Part shown: piece by piece, positions 52,510 through 61,951 of the stretch
Numbering within the stretch: position 1 is the stretch's first letter
Layout: the number at the start of each line of letters is the position of its first letter
NCBI RefSeq assembly: GCF_000255655.1
Contig: NZ_JH636435.1
Location: 1,251,819-1,315,818, forward strand
Origin: Schlesneria paludicola DSM 18645
GTDB taxonomy: Bacteria > Planctomycetota > Planctomycetia > Planctomycetales > Planctomycetaceae
DNA: 64,000 nt
Reading direction: 5' to 3'
Notes under the pieces: generated by a model
Told to the model about the DNA's origin: nothing
Seen by the model: only the letters and a program-made list of their open reading frames with translations
The model's database searches: none
Translations under genes and position numbers: made by a program

Positions 52510-55500
52510 ATGACGAACCACGATCATTCTTCGCCGAATGATCGTGCGCGCTCTCGGTTCCTCCTGGTGATCACACTCCTCATCGCCCCGATGACACTCG
52601 TCGCCGATGACGAGATCAAGTTCGAAAAGGGCGCAGGCGCCGCACTCGCCGCGAAGTGTGGCCAATGCCATGGCGCCGACCGCACCAAACGCAAAGCAGA
52701 ACTCGATCTCCGCACCGCCGAGTCCACACTGATGGGCGGCGAGTCGGGTCCGTCTGTCAGTCCCGGAAATGCCAAAGACAGTCTGCTTTGGCAAAAGATC
52801 GTCGACGGCGAGATGCCCCCACCGGGCAGCGAACCGTTGAACGATGCCGAAAAGACCGCCATTCATCAGTGGATTAGTCAGGGTGCCAAATTCATTCCCA
52901 ACTCGAAATCCGCGACGGATGCCTCGGCCGCTGACAAAGAGTTTTGGGCGTTTCGGCATTCGCAACGTCCTGAATCGCCCTCGATCAAAAGCGCCGCGCA
53001 ATCCATCACGCCCATTGATCGCTTCGTACTGAGCCGACTGGAAGCACGACAGCTTTCGTTCGCACCGACCGCCGAACCCCGCCAGCTTGTGCGCCGAATT
53101 TTTCTCGATCTCGTCGGACTGCCGCCAACTCCGGCAGAGGTGACCGAGTTCCTGAACGACCCCAGCCCCAAGAGCTACGAAACACTCGTCGATCGACTCC
53201 TCGCGTCGCCCCAGTACGGTGAACGATGGGGACGCCAGTGGCTCGACGTCGCGGGCTACGCCGACAGCAACGGCTACATCCGACACGACTCGCCCCGTCC
53301 GCTCGCCTGGCGGTACCGCGATTATGTCATTCAATCATTAAACGATGACAAGCCGTACGATCAGTTCTGGATCGAGCAATTGGCTGGAGACGAACTCGTC
53401 AACCACTCCACGGCTCAGGAACTCTCCCCCGCGGATCTGAATCGCCTGATCGCAACGCACTACCTTCGAAACGCACCCGACGGAACCGACAATACCGAAG
53501 GCAACGAAATCACGCGGGTCATGGAACGATATGCGGTTCTCGAATCGCAACTGCAAATCACCATGTCGGCCATGTTCGGAATGACGATCGAATGTGCCCG
53601 ATGCCACAGCCACAAATTCGATCCCATTCCACAGCGTGACTATTATTCGCTGCAGGCCATCTTTTACCCGGCCTTCAACGTCAAACAGTGGAAGCAACCC
53701 AAAGACCGCTGGATCCATGCCGCCGGTCAAGTCGACATCGCCGCCTGGCGCGCCCGCAATGAACAAGTCGACCATCAGATCTTGGCACTGAGATCGGAAT
53801 TCGCAGACTGGTCTCGCACCCATCAACCGCCCGGGATCGTCCTCTTCCAGGACGACTTCTCCACGACGTCGCTGCGTCAGAGCTGGAGCGATACGGCGCC
53901 CGGCGACGAGTCCCCCGCGGGCAACCCTGCTATTCGGCTCGACGATTCACTCGCACCGGCAGCCCAGATCGAGAACGGACGACTGTCGATCCTCGCCGCA
54001 GCGCCAGGTGACGCTGTCTGGCTCTCCACCAGACAGTCATTCGATTGGACGCCCGAACAAAAGGGCGAATGGATTCAGGTGACCTTCGACCTTGTCGGCA
54101 CACGCGGCCCCGACGGCCGCGCCGCAGAACGCATCGGCTACTATCTCGCCCTGACCGATCATGACGACAGCCGGAATCCCGCGAGCGGCAATGTCGCGCG
54201 AGGAAATCTCCTCATCGACGGCAATCCCGCCGGTGGAGCCTCCGTCGTCGTCGACTACCCCGGCCTGGACCAACAAAGCGCGGGCGTCATCGGCAAGTCC
54301 GGATACGTCGCCGGCCATCGCTTCGGCGTTCGCGTGACACGTCAGGACGGCGACCAGTACCTGCTCGAACATTTATTCGACGGCCAGCCCGAGTTGCCCG
54401 CACAGCCACTGAAGGCGGAACAACTGCCCGATGGTGGGTTCGGTTTTGAACTCTGCTGCTCGCGCAGCTTTCAAGTCGATAACGTCTCCATCCAACGCTC
54501 GCCACACGCTGGCGAGACATCCACCGAAGCCCTCGCATGGACGCAATTCAAAGCAACAACCGAACGGCATCAGCAGAAATTGACAGACGCCATCGCAGCC
54601 TGCGAGCGACAACGACTGCCCGAACCCGAACGAATCGCCTGGGCGACTGACCTCTCCGAAGAACCGCCCGTGGTTCCGCTGCTGAAGCGTGGTGACTACT
54701 TTCAACATGGCCCCAACGTCGATCCCGGTCCGCTGTCGGTATTGATTGATCCCGACAACACCATGACAATCGAGCCACCGGCATCGGGAACCAAGACGAC
54801 CGGCCGCCGATTGGCCTTCGCCCGCTGGGCGACCCGCCCCAGTTCACGTGCGGCGGCCCTCCTCGCGCGTGTCGAAGTCGATCGAATCTGGCGCGGTCAC
54901 TTTGGACGAGGTCTCGTTCCCACGCCGGAAAACTTTGGCGCCAGCGGCGTGCGTCCGACCGATCCCGAACTGCTCGAATGGTTGGCCGCTGAATTCATCG
55001 ACAATGGGTGGAGCCGCAAAGCCCTCCATCGCCAGATTGTCTTGTCCCAGACGTATCAGCAATCGAGCGTCGCCGATGAGCGTGCGATCCAGCTCGATCC
55101 CGACAATTTGGCCTACAGCCGTTTCCCCGCGCATCGCCTTGATGCCGAATCGATCCGCGACAGCATGCTCGCGGCGGCGGGGGTGATGAATCTCAAAGCG
55201 GGTGGCCCAGCCGTGCAGCCGATGGATCTCGGCAACCGTCAGATCGTCCTTCCAGAACCAGAAGGGCCTGGACCACATGAGGTCGACCGACGCAGCATCT
55301 ACATCCGACAGCGTCGCTCCGAACCGCTGACATTTCTGAAGGTCTTCGATCAAGCGTCTCCTGAACCGAATTGTGTCGGCCGCTCAACGGCCACCGTCGT
55401 CGCCCAGTCGTTGGCCCTCTTGAACGGAACTTTCGCCACGCGCATGGGTCGCTCTTTCGCCGCACGGATCATGAACGACGCTCCGACCAGTTCCGCCGAT

Positions 55501-55692
55501 CACGCTCGACAAGCGTTCATCATCGCGTTCGCGCGTGAGCCCGACGCAATCGAACTCGCGCGGTCTCTCGAATTCCTGCAGACCCAAACCCGCTTGCGAA
55601 CCAACTCTGATCCCGCCACCGCAGCGGAAGCCGCCTTGGCCGATCTTTGCCGAATGCTGCTCGCAACCAACGAATTCATGCAACTTCAATAA
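52510..55692 (+). CDS. PSCyt1-DUF1549-DUF1553 protein with beta-sandwich insertion
   Basis: 1060 residues from ATG at 52510; the frame is also open from a TTG at 52444. A signal peptide (LLVITLLIAPMTLVA) is followed by a cytochrome-like PSCyt1 domain with heme motif CGQCH at about residue 37. DUF1549 follows (~150-360: IDRFVLSRLEARQ, LPPTPAEVTEFL, RWGRQWLDVAGYADSNGY, IECARCHSHKFDPIPQRDYY, where the last has a second CxxCH). Residues ~430-680 hold a Ser/Asp-rich beta domain (VLFQDDFSTTSLRQSW to FQVDNVSIQ) that looks like a LamG/concanavalin-type insertion. DUF1553 closes (~780-1060). It is paired with DUF1501, 10 bp downstream. Role inferred: electron-transfer or polymer-degrading complex of the cell envelope. 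Confidence 0.92.
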   Translation: MTNHDHSSPNDRARSRFLLVITLLIAPMTLVADDEIKFEKGAGAALAAKCGQCHGADRTKRKAELDLRTAESTLMGGESGPSVSPGNAKDSLLWQKIVDGEMPPPGSEPLNDAEKTAIHQWISQGAKFIPNSKSATDASAADKEFWAFRHSQRPESPSIKSAAQSITPIDRFVLSRLEARQLSFAPTAEPRQLVRRIFLDLVGLPPTPAEVTEFLNDPSPKSYETLVDRLLASPQYGERWGRQWLDVAGYADSNGYIRHDSPRPLAWRYRDYVIQSLNDDKPYDQFWIEQLAGDELVNHSTAQELSPADLNRLIATHYLRNAPDGTDNTEGNEITRVMERYAVLESQLQITMSAMFGMTIECARCHSHKFDPIPQRDYYSLQAIFYPAFNVKQWKQPKDRWIHAAGQVDIAAWRARNEQVDHQILALRSEFADWSRTHQPPGIVLFQDDFSTTSLRQSWSDTAPGDESPAGNPAIRLDDSLAPAAQIENGRLSILAAAPGDAVWLSTRQSFDWTPEQKGEWIQVTFDLVGTRGPDGRAAERIGYYLALTDHDDSRNPASGNVARGNLLIDGNPAGGASVVVDYPGLDQQSAGVIGKSGYVAGHRFGVRVTRQDGDQYLLEHLFDGQPELPAQPLKAEQLPDGGFGFELCCSRSFQVDNVSIQRSPHAGETSTEALAWTQFKATTERHQQKLTDAIAACERQRLPEPERIAWATDLSEEPPVVPLLKRGDYFQHGPNVDPGPLSVLIDPDNTMTIEPPASGTKTTGRRLAFARWATRPSSRAAALLARVEVDRIWRGHFGRGLVPTPENFGASGVRPTDPELLEWLAAEFIDNGWSRKALHRQIVLSQTYQQSSVADERAIQLDPDNLAYSRFPAHRLDAESIRDSMLAAAGVMNLKAGGPAVQPMDLGNRQIVLPEPEGPGPHEVDRRSIYIRQRRSEPLTFLKVFDQASPEPNCVGRSTATVVAQSLALLNGTFATRMGRSFAARIMNDAPTSSADHARQAFIIAFAREPDAIELARSLEFLQTQTRLRTNSDPATAAEAALADLCRMLLATNEFMQLQ

Positions 55693-55702
55693 GTGATGGC
55701 CC

Positions 55703-57163
55703 ATGTTTCGAACACGGACAAACACGCATTCCAGCGAGCCCGCCCACATCACGCGGCGTGAGTGTTGTCGGCAGAGCATCGCCAGCTTCGGTTGGCTCGG
55801 TCTCGCCAACCTCATCTGTCACGCCCCCTCGGCAATGGCCAACCCCCTGAGCCTCGGCCGCGATGTGAAAACGCGACCGCCTCAGTTTCCTCCCCGCGCC
55901 AAACGGATGGTCCTGCTGTTCCAACACGGGGGCCCCAGTCAGATCGATCTGTTCGATCCCAAGCCAATGCTCGAACAATACGCCGGCAAACCGATGCCGG
56001 GAGGTGTGGAAGCGTTTTTCGATAAGCAAGACAGCAGCCTGTGTACGCCCAGCCCCTTCAAGTTCGCCCGGCACGGTGAATCAGGAATGGAGTTCAGTGA
56101 ACTCCTGCCGCACTTGGCCACTTGCGCCGATGATCTCTGCCAGATTCGTTCGATGCACACGCTGGTCAATGACCACGAAGGCGCTCTCCGCCACTTCCAA
56201 ACCGGAAAGCCCCGCGTCGGACGCCCGACGATCGGCTCGTGGATCTCCTACGCGCTCGGCACGGTCAACCAAAACTTGCCGCCCTATGTCGTCCTCAGCG
56301 ACCCCACGTACGATCAAGTCGATGGCATCCGCAACTGGTCCTCGGGCTTCCTTCCCGCCATTTATCAAGGAACCCCACTTCGCTGCGACGGTCCAGGCCT
56401 GTTCGACCTGTCGCTCCCGACCGGCGTGACAGACGAAATGCAGCGCGAACAACTTTCATTTCTCCAAGACCTCAATCGTCAGCACCAAAAACGCTACAAA
56501 CACCTCTCAGAACTCGACGCCCGAATCGCAAACAACGCCCTTGCAGGCAACATCCGCGAGGAAGTCACCGCAGCCATGGACCTGTCCCGAGAAACCCAGG
56601 CCACGCAAGCTCGGTACGGCATCGACAACCCCGCCACCGGCACCTACGGCCGCCGTTGCCTCATGGCCAGACGCCTGCTGGAGAGTGGCGTCCGCTTCGT
56701 GGCGTTGTTCAATGACAAGATCAATGGCGACCCCTGGGACACGCACGACAAACACAATGAACGCATCCGCACGGTGACGGCCAACGTCGACCAGCCGTCC
56801 GCAGCACTGATCCAGGATCTCAAACGCACGGGACTGCTCGAAGACACGATCGTCCTCTGGGTTGGCGAATTCGGACGCCTGCCTGTCTCCCAGGGTAAAG
56901 ACGGCCGCGATCACAATCGCCACGCCTTCACGGCACTCGTCGCAGGCGGAGGCTTCAAGCCCGGCCTGACCTACGGCAAGACAGACGACTTCGGCTACAA
57001 AATCGCCGAGAAGCCCGTCGCCGTCGGCGAACTTCACGCCACACTCCTCCAACAATTCGGCCTCAACCACGCCGAACTCACCTACCCCCACCAGGGCCGC
57101 AGCGAAAGCCTGACCGACACCGACATCACCGGCGTCCAACCCACCGCAGCCCTAGTAAACTAA
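55703..57163 (+). CDS. DUF1501 exported protein (sulfatase/phosphatase-like fold)
   Basis: 486 residues. An N-terminal Tat-like segment (TRRECCRQSIASFGWLGLANL) follows ~17 polar residues. DUF1501 blocks: MVLLFQHGGPSQIDLFDPKP, LPHLATCADDLCQIRSMHT, FQTGKPRVGRPTIGSWISYALG, RYGIDNPATGTYGRRCLMARRL, DTIVLWVGEFGRLPVSQG and GRDHNRHAFTALVAGGGFKPG. The alkaline-phosphatase-like metal positions (Asp and His in RDHNRHAF) are retained. It always accompanies DUF1549/1553 proteins in planctomycetes; the exact reaction is not known. Confidence 0.93.
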   Translation: MFRTRTNTHSSEPAHITRRECCRQSIASFGWLGLANLICHAPSAMANPLSLGRDVKTRPPQFPPRAKRMVLLFQHGGPSQIDLFDPKPMLEQYAGKPMPGGVEAFFDKQDSSLCTPSPFKFARHGESGMEFSELLPHLATCADDLCQIRSMHTLVNDHEGALRHFQTGKPRVGRPTIGSWISYALGTVNQNLPPYVVLSDPTYDQVDGIRNWSSGFLPAIYQGTPLRCDGPGLFDLSLPTGVTDEMQREQLSFLQDLNRQHQKRYKHLSELDARIANNALAGNIREEVTAAMDLSRETQATQARYGIDNPATGTYGRRCLMARRLLESGVRFVALFNDKINGDPWDTHDKHNERIRTVTANVDQPSAALIQDLKRTGLLEDTIVLWVGEFGRLPVSQGKDGRDHNRHAFTALVAGGGFKPGLTYGKTDDFGYKIAEKPVAVGELHATLLQQFGLNHAELTYPHQGRSESLTDTDITGVQPTAALVN

Positions 57164-57175
57164 GCTTTTCTTATC

Positions 57176-57297
57176 CCCCTCCGTGTCTCTGTGTCTCCGT
57201 GCCTCCCCCCCTCCCAATGTGCCCCCGTCACACGTAAACCTCCCCGCGGGTCCACCGGCGATTAAGAGACACAGAGGCACGGAGACACAGAGAAAAT
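57176..57297. repeat. GTGTCTC-arm palindromic repeat, copy 1
   Basis: Arms TCTCTGTGTCTCCGTGCCTC (57186-57205) and GAGGCACGGAGACACAGAGA (57274-57293) are a perfect 20-base inverted repeat. The centre has CGTCACACG and CCGCGGGTCCACCGG, shared with copies 2 and 3. It sits between two convergent genes. Confidence 0.88.
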
Positions 57298-57305
57298 CAA
57301 AAACT

Positions 57306-58640
57306 TCAAGGCGTCGGATCGAACACAACACCCACGGCCGGTTCTGTCGCGCCTTCGATCTGCCTGTCCCGTTTGTTGCCCGTCACCTTGCAGTCGCGAA
57401 ACGTCATCCCGTGCACCCAGTCTTCGACATGCACACCGATCCCAAACCCGCTGATCTCGACCTGCTCCAGCTCCGCTCCTGAGAGCGATACCGCGTAGAT
57501 CCCCTGCGAACGCGGATCATTCGTGCCGTGCAGCACCACATTCTTCACCGTCAATTTGTCCAAACCGGGATGAGCCGGGTCGCGAACCGCTTGATACCCG
57601 TGATTCTTCTGAGCCCGCCAGACGTTGTCCGCCAGTCCATTGAACACCAGCCCGAACAGCAGCGCCTTTTTGATTCGCACATTCTCGATCACGTGTCCGC
57701 GATGAGCGAACTCGCGTTGATCCTGTCGCGCATACTCGTAACCCAGATCACCACCGACAATCATCACGGCCGTGGTCGCGGTCTCGATCTCGACGTCACG
57801 CACAGTGATATTGTGACAGGCCGAAATCCGCACCCCCGCATCATTCGCATCCTGATTCCGTAACAGCTTTCCCACGCGAATCCGCTCGATCAGGACATGA
57901 TGAGGATGAGTGCTATAAATCTCGCCCCGTTCCCACAACTGCCGCATCCTGGGAATCTGTTTGTCCTCAGCCGTGATCGGCCCGACCGAACCCCAATCAA
58001 GCCCCACACCCAACAGGGCCTTGTCCGAATCCAGCACGGTAATGTCGCGAATCACGCCGTGACACGCTTCCGACATCAACTGAATTGCCGACGCCGCAAA
58101 CGGTTGATCGATCGTGATCCCTTCGATGGACCAATTCTTGACGGTCGAAAATCGGCCTGGCTTCGCCGTCGACCCGCCGTCCCCATACGCCGCACCGACA
58201 CTGACTCCACTGTGCCAGCACGACTGCAGACCTTTGCCTTCACTGCGAATGATCTTGATCGTCCCGTTGCGAATCCCTGATCGATTCGACAACCGAACGC
58301 CATACGAGTTCGACCGTAAATCGAGTTGCAATGTCGACCCGTTGAGATCCAGCATCACCCCCTCGGGAATCAGCAACCCATGGACCGATTTCTCACCCCC
58401 GACAATTTCTTCCTGCACAAAACAAGTCAGAGTCGTCGCCTTCGCCAACCGGACAGCATGATTCAGCCCCGTATGCCGATGCAGTTCCCTCTGCAATTCC
58501 GCACCATCAGCAACCCCAACCAACACATCCTGGAATTTCAATTCCCCCTCAACTGCCAATGCAGCGCCAGGGTCAACCATCCCCCACGAAAACGCCCAAA
58601 GCAGCCCCAAACAGCTCAACCGTCGACTGATTCGAAACAA
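57306..58640 (-). CDS. Secreted right-handed beta-helix protein
   Basis: 444 residues from a TTG at 58640, preceded by GGGGGCGGA. An ATG at 58715 also exists, but its first 18 residues would be translated from repeat copy 2 (ETRRGRR-type reading of GAGACACGG). From the TTG the protein opens FRISRRLSCLGLLWAFSWGM..AALA, a good signal peptide. Parallel beta-helix rungs follow: LDLNGSTLQLDLRSNSYGVRL, NGTIKIIRSEGKGLQS, WSIEGITIDQPFAASAIQLM, GVIRDITVLDSDKALLGVG, HHVLIERIRVGKLLRNQ and NVVLHGTNDPRSQGIYAVSL. This fold binds or cleaves polysaccharides (NosD/pectate-lyase type). Substrate unknown; located beside the DUF1501 operon but on the opposite strand. Confidence 0.82.
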   Translation of the reverse strand: MFRISRRLSCLGLLWAFSWGMVDPGAALAVEGELKFQDVLVGVADGAELQRELHRHTGLNHAVRLAKATTLTCFVQEEIVGGEKSVHGLLIPEGVMLDLNGSTLQLDLRSNSYGVRLSNRSGIRNGTIKIIRSEGKGLQSCWHSGVSVGAAYGDGGSTAKPGRFSTVKNWSIEGITIDQPFAASAIQLMSEACHGVIRDITVLDSDKALLGVGLDWGSVGPITAEDKQIPRMRQLWERGEIYSTHPHHVLIERIRVGKLLRNQDANDAGVRISACHNITVRDVEIETATTAVMIVGGDLGYEYARQDQREFAHRGHVIENVRIKKALLFGLVFNGLADNVWRAQKNHGYQAVRDPAHPGLDKLTVKNVVLHGTNDPRSQGIYAVSLSGAELEQVEISGFGIGVHVEDWVHGMTFRDCKVTGNKRDRQIEGATEPAVGVVFDPTP

Positions 58641-58644
58641 TTCC

Positions 58645-58796
58645 GCCCCCAAGTTCTTAGCCCTCTCTGTAGTTCTTCGCCCTCTCCGTGTCTCAGTGTC
58701 TCCGTGTCTCTCCACCTCCCGCTGGTCCCCGTCACACGCAAATCTCTCAGCGGGTCCAGTGGGGGGAAGCGAGACACGGAGACACAGAGAAATTCA
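58645..58796. repeat. GTGTCTC-arm palindromic repeat, copy 2
   Basis: Leader CCCCCAAGTTCTTAGCCCTC, arms TCTCAGTGTCTCCGTGTCTC (58692-58711) and GAGACACGGAGACACAGAGA (58772-58791), one mismatch. Same orientation as copy 3, from which it is separated by the IS element. Confidence 0.85.
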
Positions 58797-58844
58797 AAAA
58801 CATCAAGATGGACTTGCCCATGAAATGTGGGCGCGAGGTTAGGA

Positions 58845-59705
58845 TTATATGGCCTGCTCGAACTGAACGGGTGGGAGATACCCGATTGTCGAGTGCCTTC
58901 TGACACGGTTGTAAAAAGTTTCAATGTATTCAAAGAGGCTTTGACGAGCTTGCGAACGGGTCTGATACCGTTCGCGGTGAACGAGTTCTTTCTTCAAGGT
59001 GGCGAAGAAGCTCTCCATCGGTGCGTTATCCCAGCAGTTGCCTCTGCGGCTCATCGAGCAGGTGATGTGATTTCGCCTCAGAAGAGTCTGGTAGTGTTCG
59101 CTGGCATACTGCACGCCGCGGTCCGAGTGAGCCACCAGGCCTGCGTCGGGAAGTTCTCGCTGAACAGCCATCTGCAACGCATCGACGACAAGCCGGCTGT
59201 CGATCCGATCTGACATCGACCAGCCTACAATCTTCCGTGAGTACAAATCTTCGACCGCCGCCAGATAGAGCCATCCTTCATCCGTCGGAATGTACGTGAT
59301 GTCTGCCGTCCATGTTTGATTCTTGTGGGAAGGAGCGAAATCTCGATCCACGACATTAGCAGCCACCGGATGCGGATGATTGGAATCCGTCGTGCTCACG
59401 CGAAACTTCTTCACCGTCGCGGCCTTGATTCATGTCTCTCTCATGTATTTAGCGACCGTCTTACGATTGCAGGGATGGCCTTGAGCTTTCAGCTCTGCCT
59501 GAAGTCGTGGCGCTCCATAAACATCGTGATACTTCATCGCGTGAATGGCCTGAATGCGGCTCGTCAGTTCCTCGCGTCGCTGTGAAGATTCACTGACGGG
59601 ACGTTTTCGCCAGGCGTAATATCCGCTGCGAGAGACGTCCAATACTCGACATTGAACTGTGGCAGGCCACACCGCGTGATGGTCTTCAATGAACTGATAT
59701 TTCAT
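58845..59705 (-). pseudogene. IS3-family transposase orfB, broken by one in-frame TGA
   Basis: 287 codons starting at ATG 59705, which overlaps the orfA stop as ATGA. An HTH_21-type N-terminal part (YGAPRLQAELKAQG, KTVAKYMRET) is cut by TGA at 59430-59432. The same frame then continues IKAATVKKFRVSTTDSNHP. In relatives that position is usually Gly in RETGIKA, so a GGA to TGA change explains it. The integrase core after it is intact: TADITYIPTDEG (first Asp), HSDRGVQYAS (second Asp), and PMESFFATLKKEL (Glu), 35 residues between the last two. A restart at ATG 59414 would give only the catalytic part. Confidence 0.9.
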
Positions 59706-59998
59706 TTGGACTCCTTCGCGAAGAACTGCGTCGCTTTTTTTAAAATGTCGCGTTCCATACGCAGTTGCTCGACTTCTCGACGCAGTCGCGCCAGCTCCGC
59801 TTCCTGGGGCGTCTGCTGACCTTGGCCAGGAAAGGCTTGCTCGCCTTGCGCCGCGAACTGCGCTTTCCATTTGTAGAGCAGCGTCTGACTGACACCCAGG
59901 CGACGCGACACCTCGGCTACGGACAACTCCTGTTTGCCAATCATATTCAATGCCTCACGCTTAAACTCGAGCGTGTGTTTGCGACGTTCTTTCGACAT
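59702..59998 (-). CDS. IS3-family transposase orfA (helix-turn-helix protein)
   Basis: 98 residues. The HTH_Tnp_1 domain is KHTLEFKREALNMI, then LSVAEVSRRLGVSQTLLYKWKAQF; a leucine zipper-like tail follows (ELARLRREVEQLRMERDILKKA). It binds the terminal inverted repeats. Its TGA stop overlaps the orfB ATG, so orfB is reached by coupling or frameshifting. Confidence 0.95.
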   Translation of the reverse strand: MSKERRKHTLEFKREALNMIGKQELSVAEVSRRLGVSQTLLYKWKAQFAAQGEQAFPGQGQQTPQEAELARLRREVEQLRMERDILKKATQFFAKESK

Positions 59999-60079
59999 AC
60001 TTTGGACTCCTCAAGGTGAAGCATACTCGCTTTTCCTCGCGCCCACATTTCATGGGCAAGTCCAAGACCTCAGATCAAA

Positions 60080-60232
60080 GCCCCAAGTTCTTAACCCTCT
60101 CCGTAATTCTTAGCCTTCTCTGTGTCTCTGTGCCTCCGTGTCTCTCCACCTCCCAATGTCCCCCCGTCACACGCAAACCTCACCGCGGGTCCAGCGGGGG
60201 GTTTAAAGAGACACAGAGACACAGAGCAAAAC
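60080..60232. repeat. GTGTCTC-arm palindromic repeat, copy 3
   Basis: Leader CCCCAAGTTCTTAACCCTCTCC, arms CTCTGTGTCTCTGTGCCTC (left) and GAGACACAGAGACACAGAG (right), centre CCCCGTCACACGCAAACCTC and GCGGGTCCAGCGGGGGG. It ends just before the mutase stop codon. Confidence 0.85.
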
Positions 60233-60238
60233 CAAATC

Positions 60239-61951
60239 CTACTGTTCCTGAAACCGATAAACCCCGAACACATCCCCCAGCGCCTTCGACATCTCACCCA
60301 CCGTCACCCGCGCACGTGCCGCCGCCACCAATGCCGGCATCACATTCTCGCTGCCAGCCGCCACCGAACGAATCGCATCCAACGAGCGACTCACCTCCTC
60401 ATTCGACCGCCGCGCCCGAATCGCGCGCAGTGACTCCAGTTGATCGCTCTCCACCTGCGGATCGATCGAAAGAATCTCGGTTGAGTCCTCATCGTGCGAC
60501 TGAAAGCGATTCACCCCCACGATCACCTGTTCGCCTCGATCGAATCGCTGCTGGTCTCGATACGCCGATTCCGCGATCTCGCGCCGGATGTAACCCGTCT
60601 CAATCGCCCCCGACATCCCTCCCACATCCGCAATTCGCCGAAAGTAATCGCGGGCCCCCAGGTACATCTGCTGCGTCATCGTCTCCGTCAGAAAACTGCC
60701 GCCGAGCGGATCGACATGCTCCGCAACTCCTGTTTCATGAGCCAACACCTGCTGCGTCCGCAACGCCAACGTCGCCGCGTGCTCTGTCGGCAGGGCAAGT
60801 GTTTCATCCAAGCTGTTCGTGTGCAGGGACTGACATCCGCCGAGCACCGCCGCCATCGCCTGGTACGCCACGCGGACCACATTCACCTCGGGCTGCTGGC
60901 TCTGCAGCGAACACCCCGCCGTCTGCGCATGAAACCGCAGCTTCCACGAATTCGGATTCTGCGCGCCGTACTCATCCCTCATTAACTCCGCCCACAATCG
61001 TCGAGCGGCACGGTACTTGGCAATCTCTTCAAAGAAATCATTGTGGGCATTGAAAAAGAAGCTCAACCGCCCGGCAAACGCATCGACACCTAACCCGCGT
61101 CGGCACGTCTCTTCGACATAGTGCCGTCCGTCCGCGAGCGTAAACGCCAATTCCTGCAGCGCCGTCGCTCCCGCCTCGCGAATGTGATACCCGCTGATCG
61201 ACACCGTGTTCCACTGCGGAACCGAATGAGAACCAAACTCAATCAAATCCACCACCAGCCGCACCGAAGGGGCGGGCGGATACACCACCTCATTCTGCGC
61301 GTGAAATTCCTTGAGAATGTCATTCTGAATCGTGCCGCGGAGCGTCTTCCAATCAATCCCACGTTCCTCCGCCGCCGCCAGATAGAGCGCCATGACAATT
61401 GCCGCAGGAGCATTAATCGTCATCGACACCGACACGTCCTGCAGCGGAATCCCTTCGAACAAGACAAGCATGTCTTCGATCGTATCCACCGCAACGCCCA
61501 GCCGTCCCACTTCACCGGCCGATCGCGGATCATCGCTGTCCAGCCCCATCAAGGTTGGCAGATCGAACGCGGTGCTCAGCCCCGACTGACCTTGCGCAAG
61601 CAGAAATCGAAATCGCTCGTTCGTGTGCCGCGCCGTCCCGAACCCCGAGAACTGCCGCATCGTCCACAACCGCCCGCGATACATCGAGCGATGAATGCCC
61701 CGCGTAAACGGATACTCACCCGGCACCCCAAGCTGCGGGGCAGGGACCAGCCGCCCCAGATCCTCGGCCGTGACGAATCCCTCACGGTTCCCCAAACCAA
61801 CCTGCCGCGACGCCGCCGCTGATCGACCGGCCCCCGTATCGCCCGAGGCTGCATCACCCGAGGCTGCATCGCCCGTGGCTGCATCACGAACCGCAGCAGC
61901 CATTCCGAAAGACTCTCTCATGACAGGATTTCGGATCACTGGATCATTCAT
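60239..61951 (-). CDS. B12-dependent acyl-CoA mutase large subunit (methylmalonyl/isobutyryl-CoA mutase type)
   Basis: 570 residues from the ATG at 61951, preceded by a strong GGAGG; an upstream ATG at 62104 would start inside a MITE-like repeat. Family blocks: FTRGIHRSMYRGRLWTMRQF, FLLAQGQSGLSTAFDLPT, GIPLQDVSVSMTINAPA, GTIQNDILKEFHAQNEVVYPP, NTVSISGYHIREAGATA, FHAQTAGCSL and CQSLHTNSLDETLALPTEH. It catalyses a radical carbon-skeleton rearrangement of a short acyl-CoA. The B12-binding domain (DxHxxG) is absent, so the small subunit must be encoded elsewhere. The Tyr in SMYRG and Arg in PSVR resemble methylmalonyl-CoA mutase, but the substrate is not proven. The thiolase gene upstream suggests acyl-CoA metabolism. 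Confidence 0.93.
   Translation of the reverse strand: MNDPVIRNPVMRESFGMAAAVRDAATGDAASGDAASGDTGAGRSAAASRQVGLGNREGFVTAEDLGRLVPAPQLGVPGEYPFTRGIHRSMYRGRLWTMRQFSGFGTARHTNERFRFLLAQGQSGLSTAFDLPTLMGLDSDDPRSAGEVGRLGVAVDTIEDMLVLFEGIPLQDVSVSMTINAPAAIVMALYLAAAEERGIDWKTLRGTIQNDILKEFHAQNEVVYPPAPSVRLVVDLIEFGSHSVPQWNTVSISGYHIREAGATALQELAFTLADGRHYVEETCRRGLGVDAFAGRLSFFFNAHNDFFEEIAKYRAARRLWAELMRDEYGAQNPNSWKLRFHAQTAGCSLQSQQPEVNVVRVAYQAMAAVLGGCQSLHTNSLDETLALPTEHAATLALRTQQVLAHETGVAEHVDPLGGSFLTETMTQQMYLGARDYFRRIADVGGMSGAIETGYIRREIAESAYRDQQRFDRGEQVIVGVNRFQSHDEDSTEILSIDPQVESDQLESLRAIRARRSNEEVSRSLDAIRSVAAGSENVMPALVAAARARVTVGEMSKALGDVFGVYRFQEQ

Larger units (their letters stand above)
58809..60064 (-). mobile_element. 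IS3-family insertion sequence, 1256 bp
   Basis: Perfect 30-bp terminal inverted repeats: the left end opens TGGACTTGCCCATGAAATGT (58809-58838) and the right end (60035-60064) is its exact reverse complement. A 3-bp target duplication AGA lies outside both ends (58806-58808 and 60065-60067). It encodes an orfA and an orfB with DD(35)E residues; orfB has an in-frame stop, so the element cannot move on its own unless read-through occurs. The intact ends suggest recent arrival. Confidence 0.93.

Noticed and set aside
59430..59432. TGA in orfB as selenocysteine or programmed read-through
   Set aside because: The position is normally Gly in this transposase family and no SECIS-like hairpin is seen; a point mutation is simpler.
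60016..61053. 345-codon plus-strand frame opposite the mutase gene
   Set aside because: Pro/Ser/Arg-rich antisense translation that begins in the IS end and a dispersed repeat.
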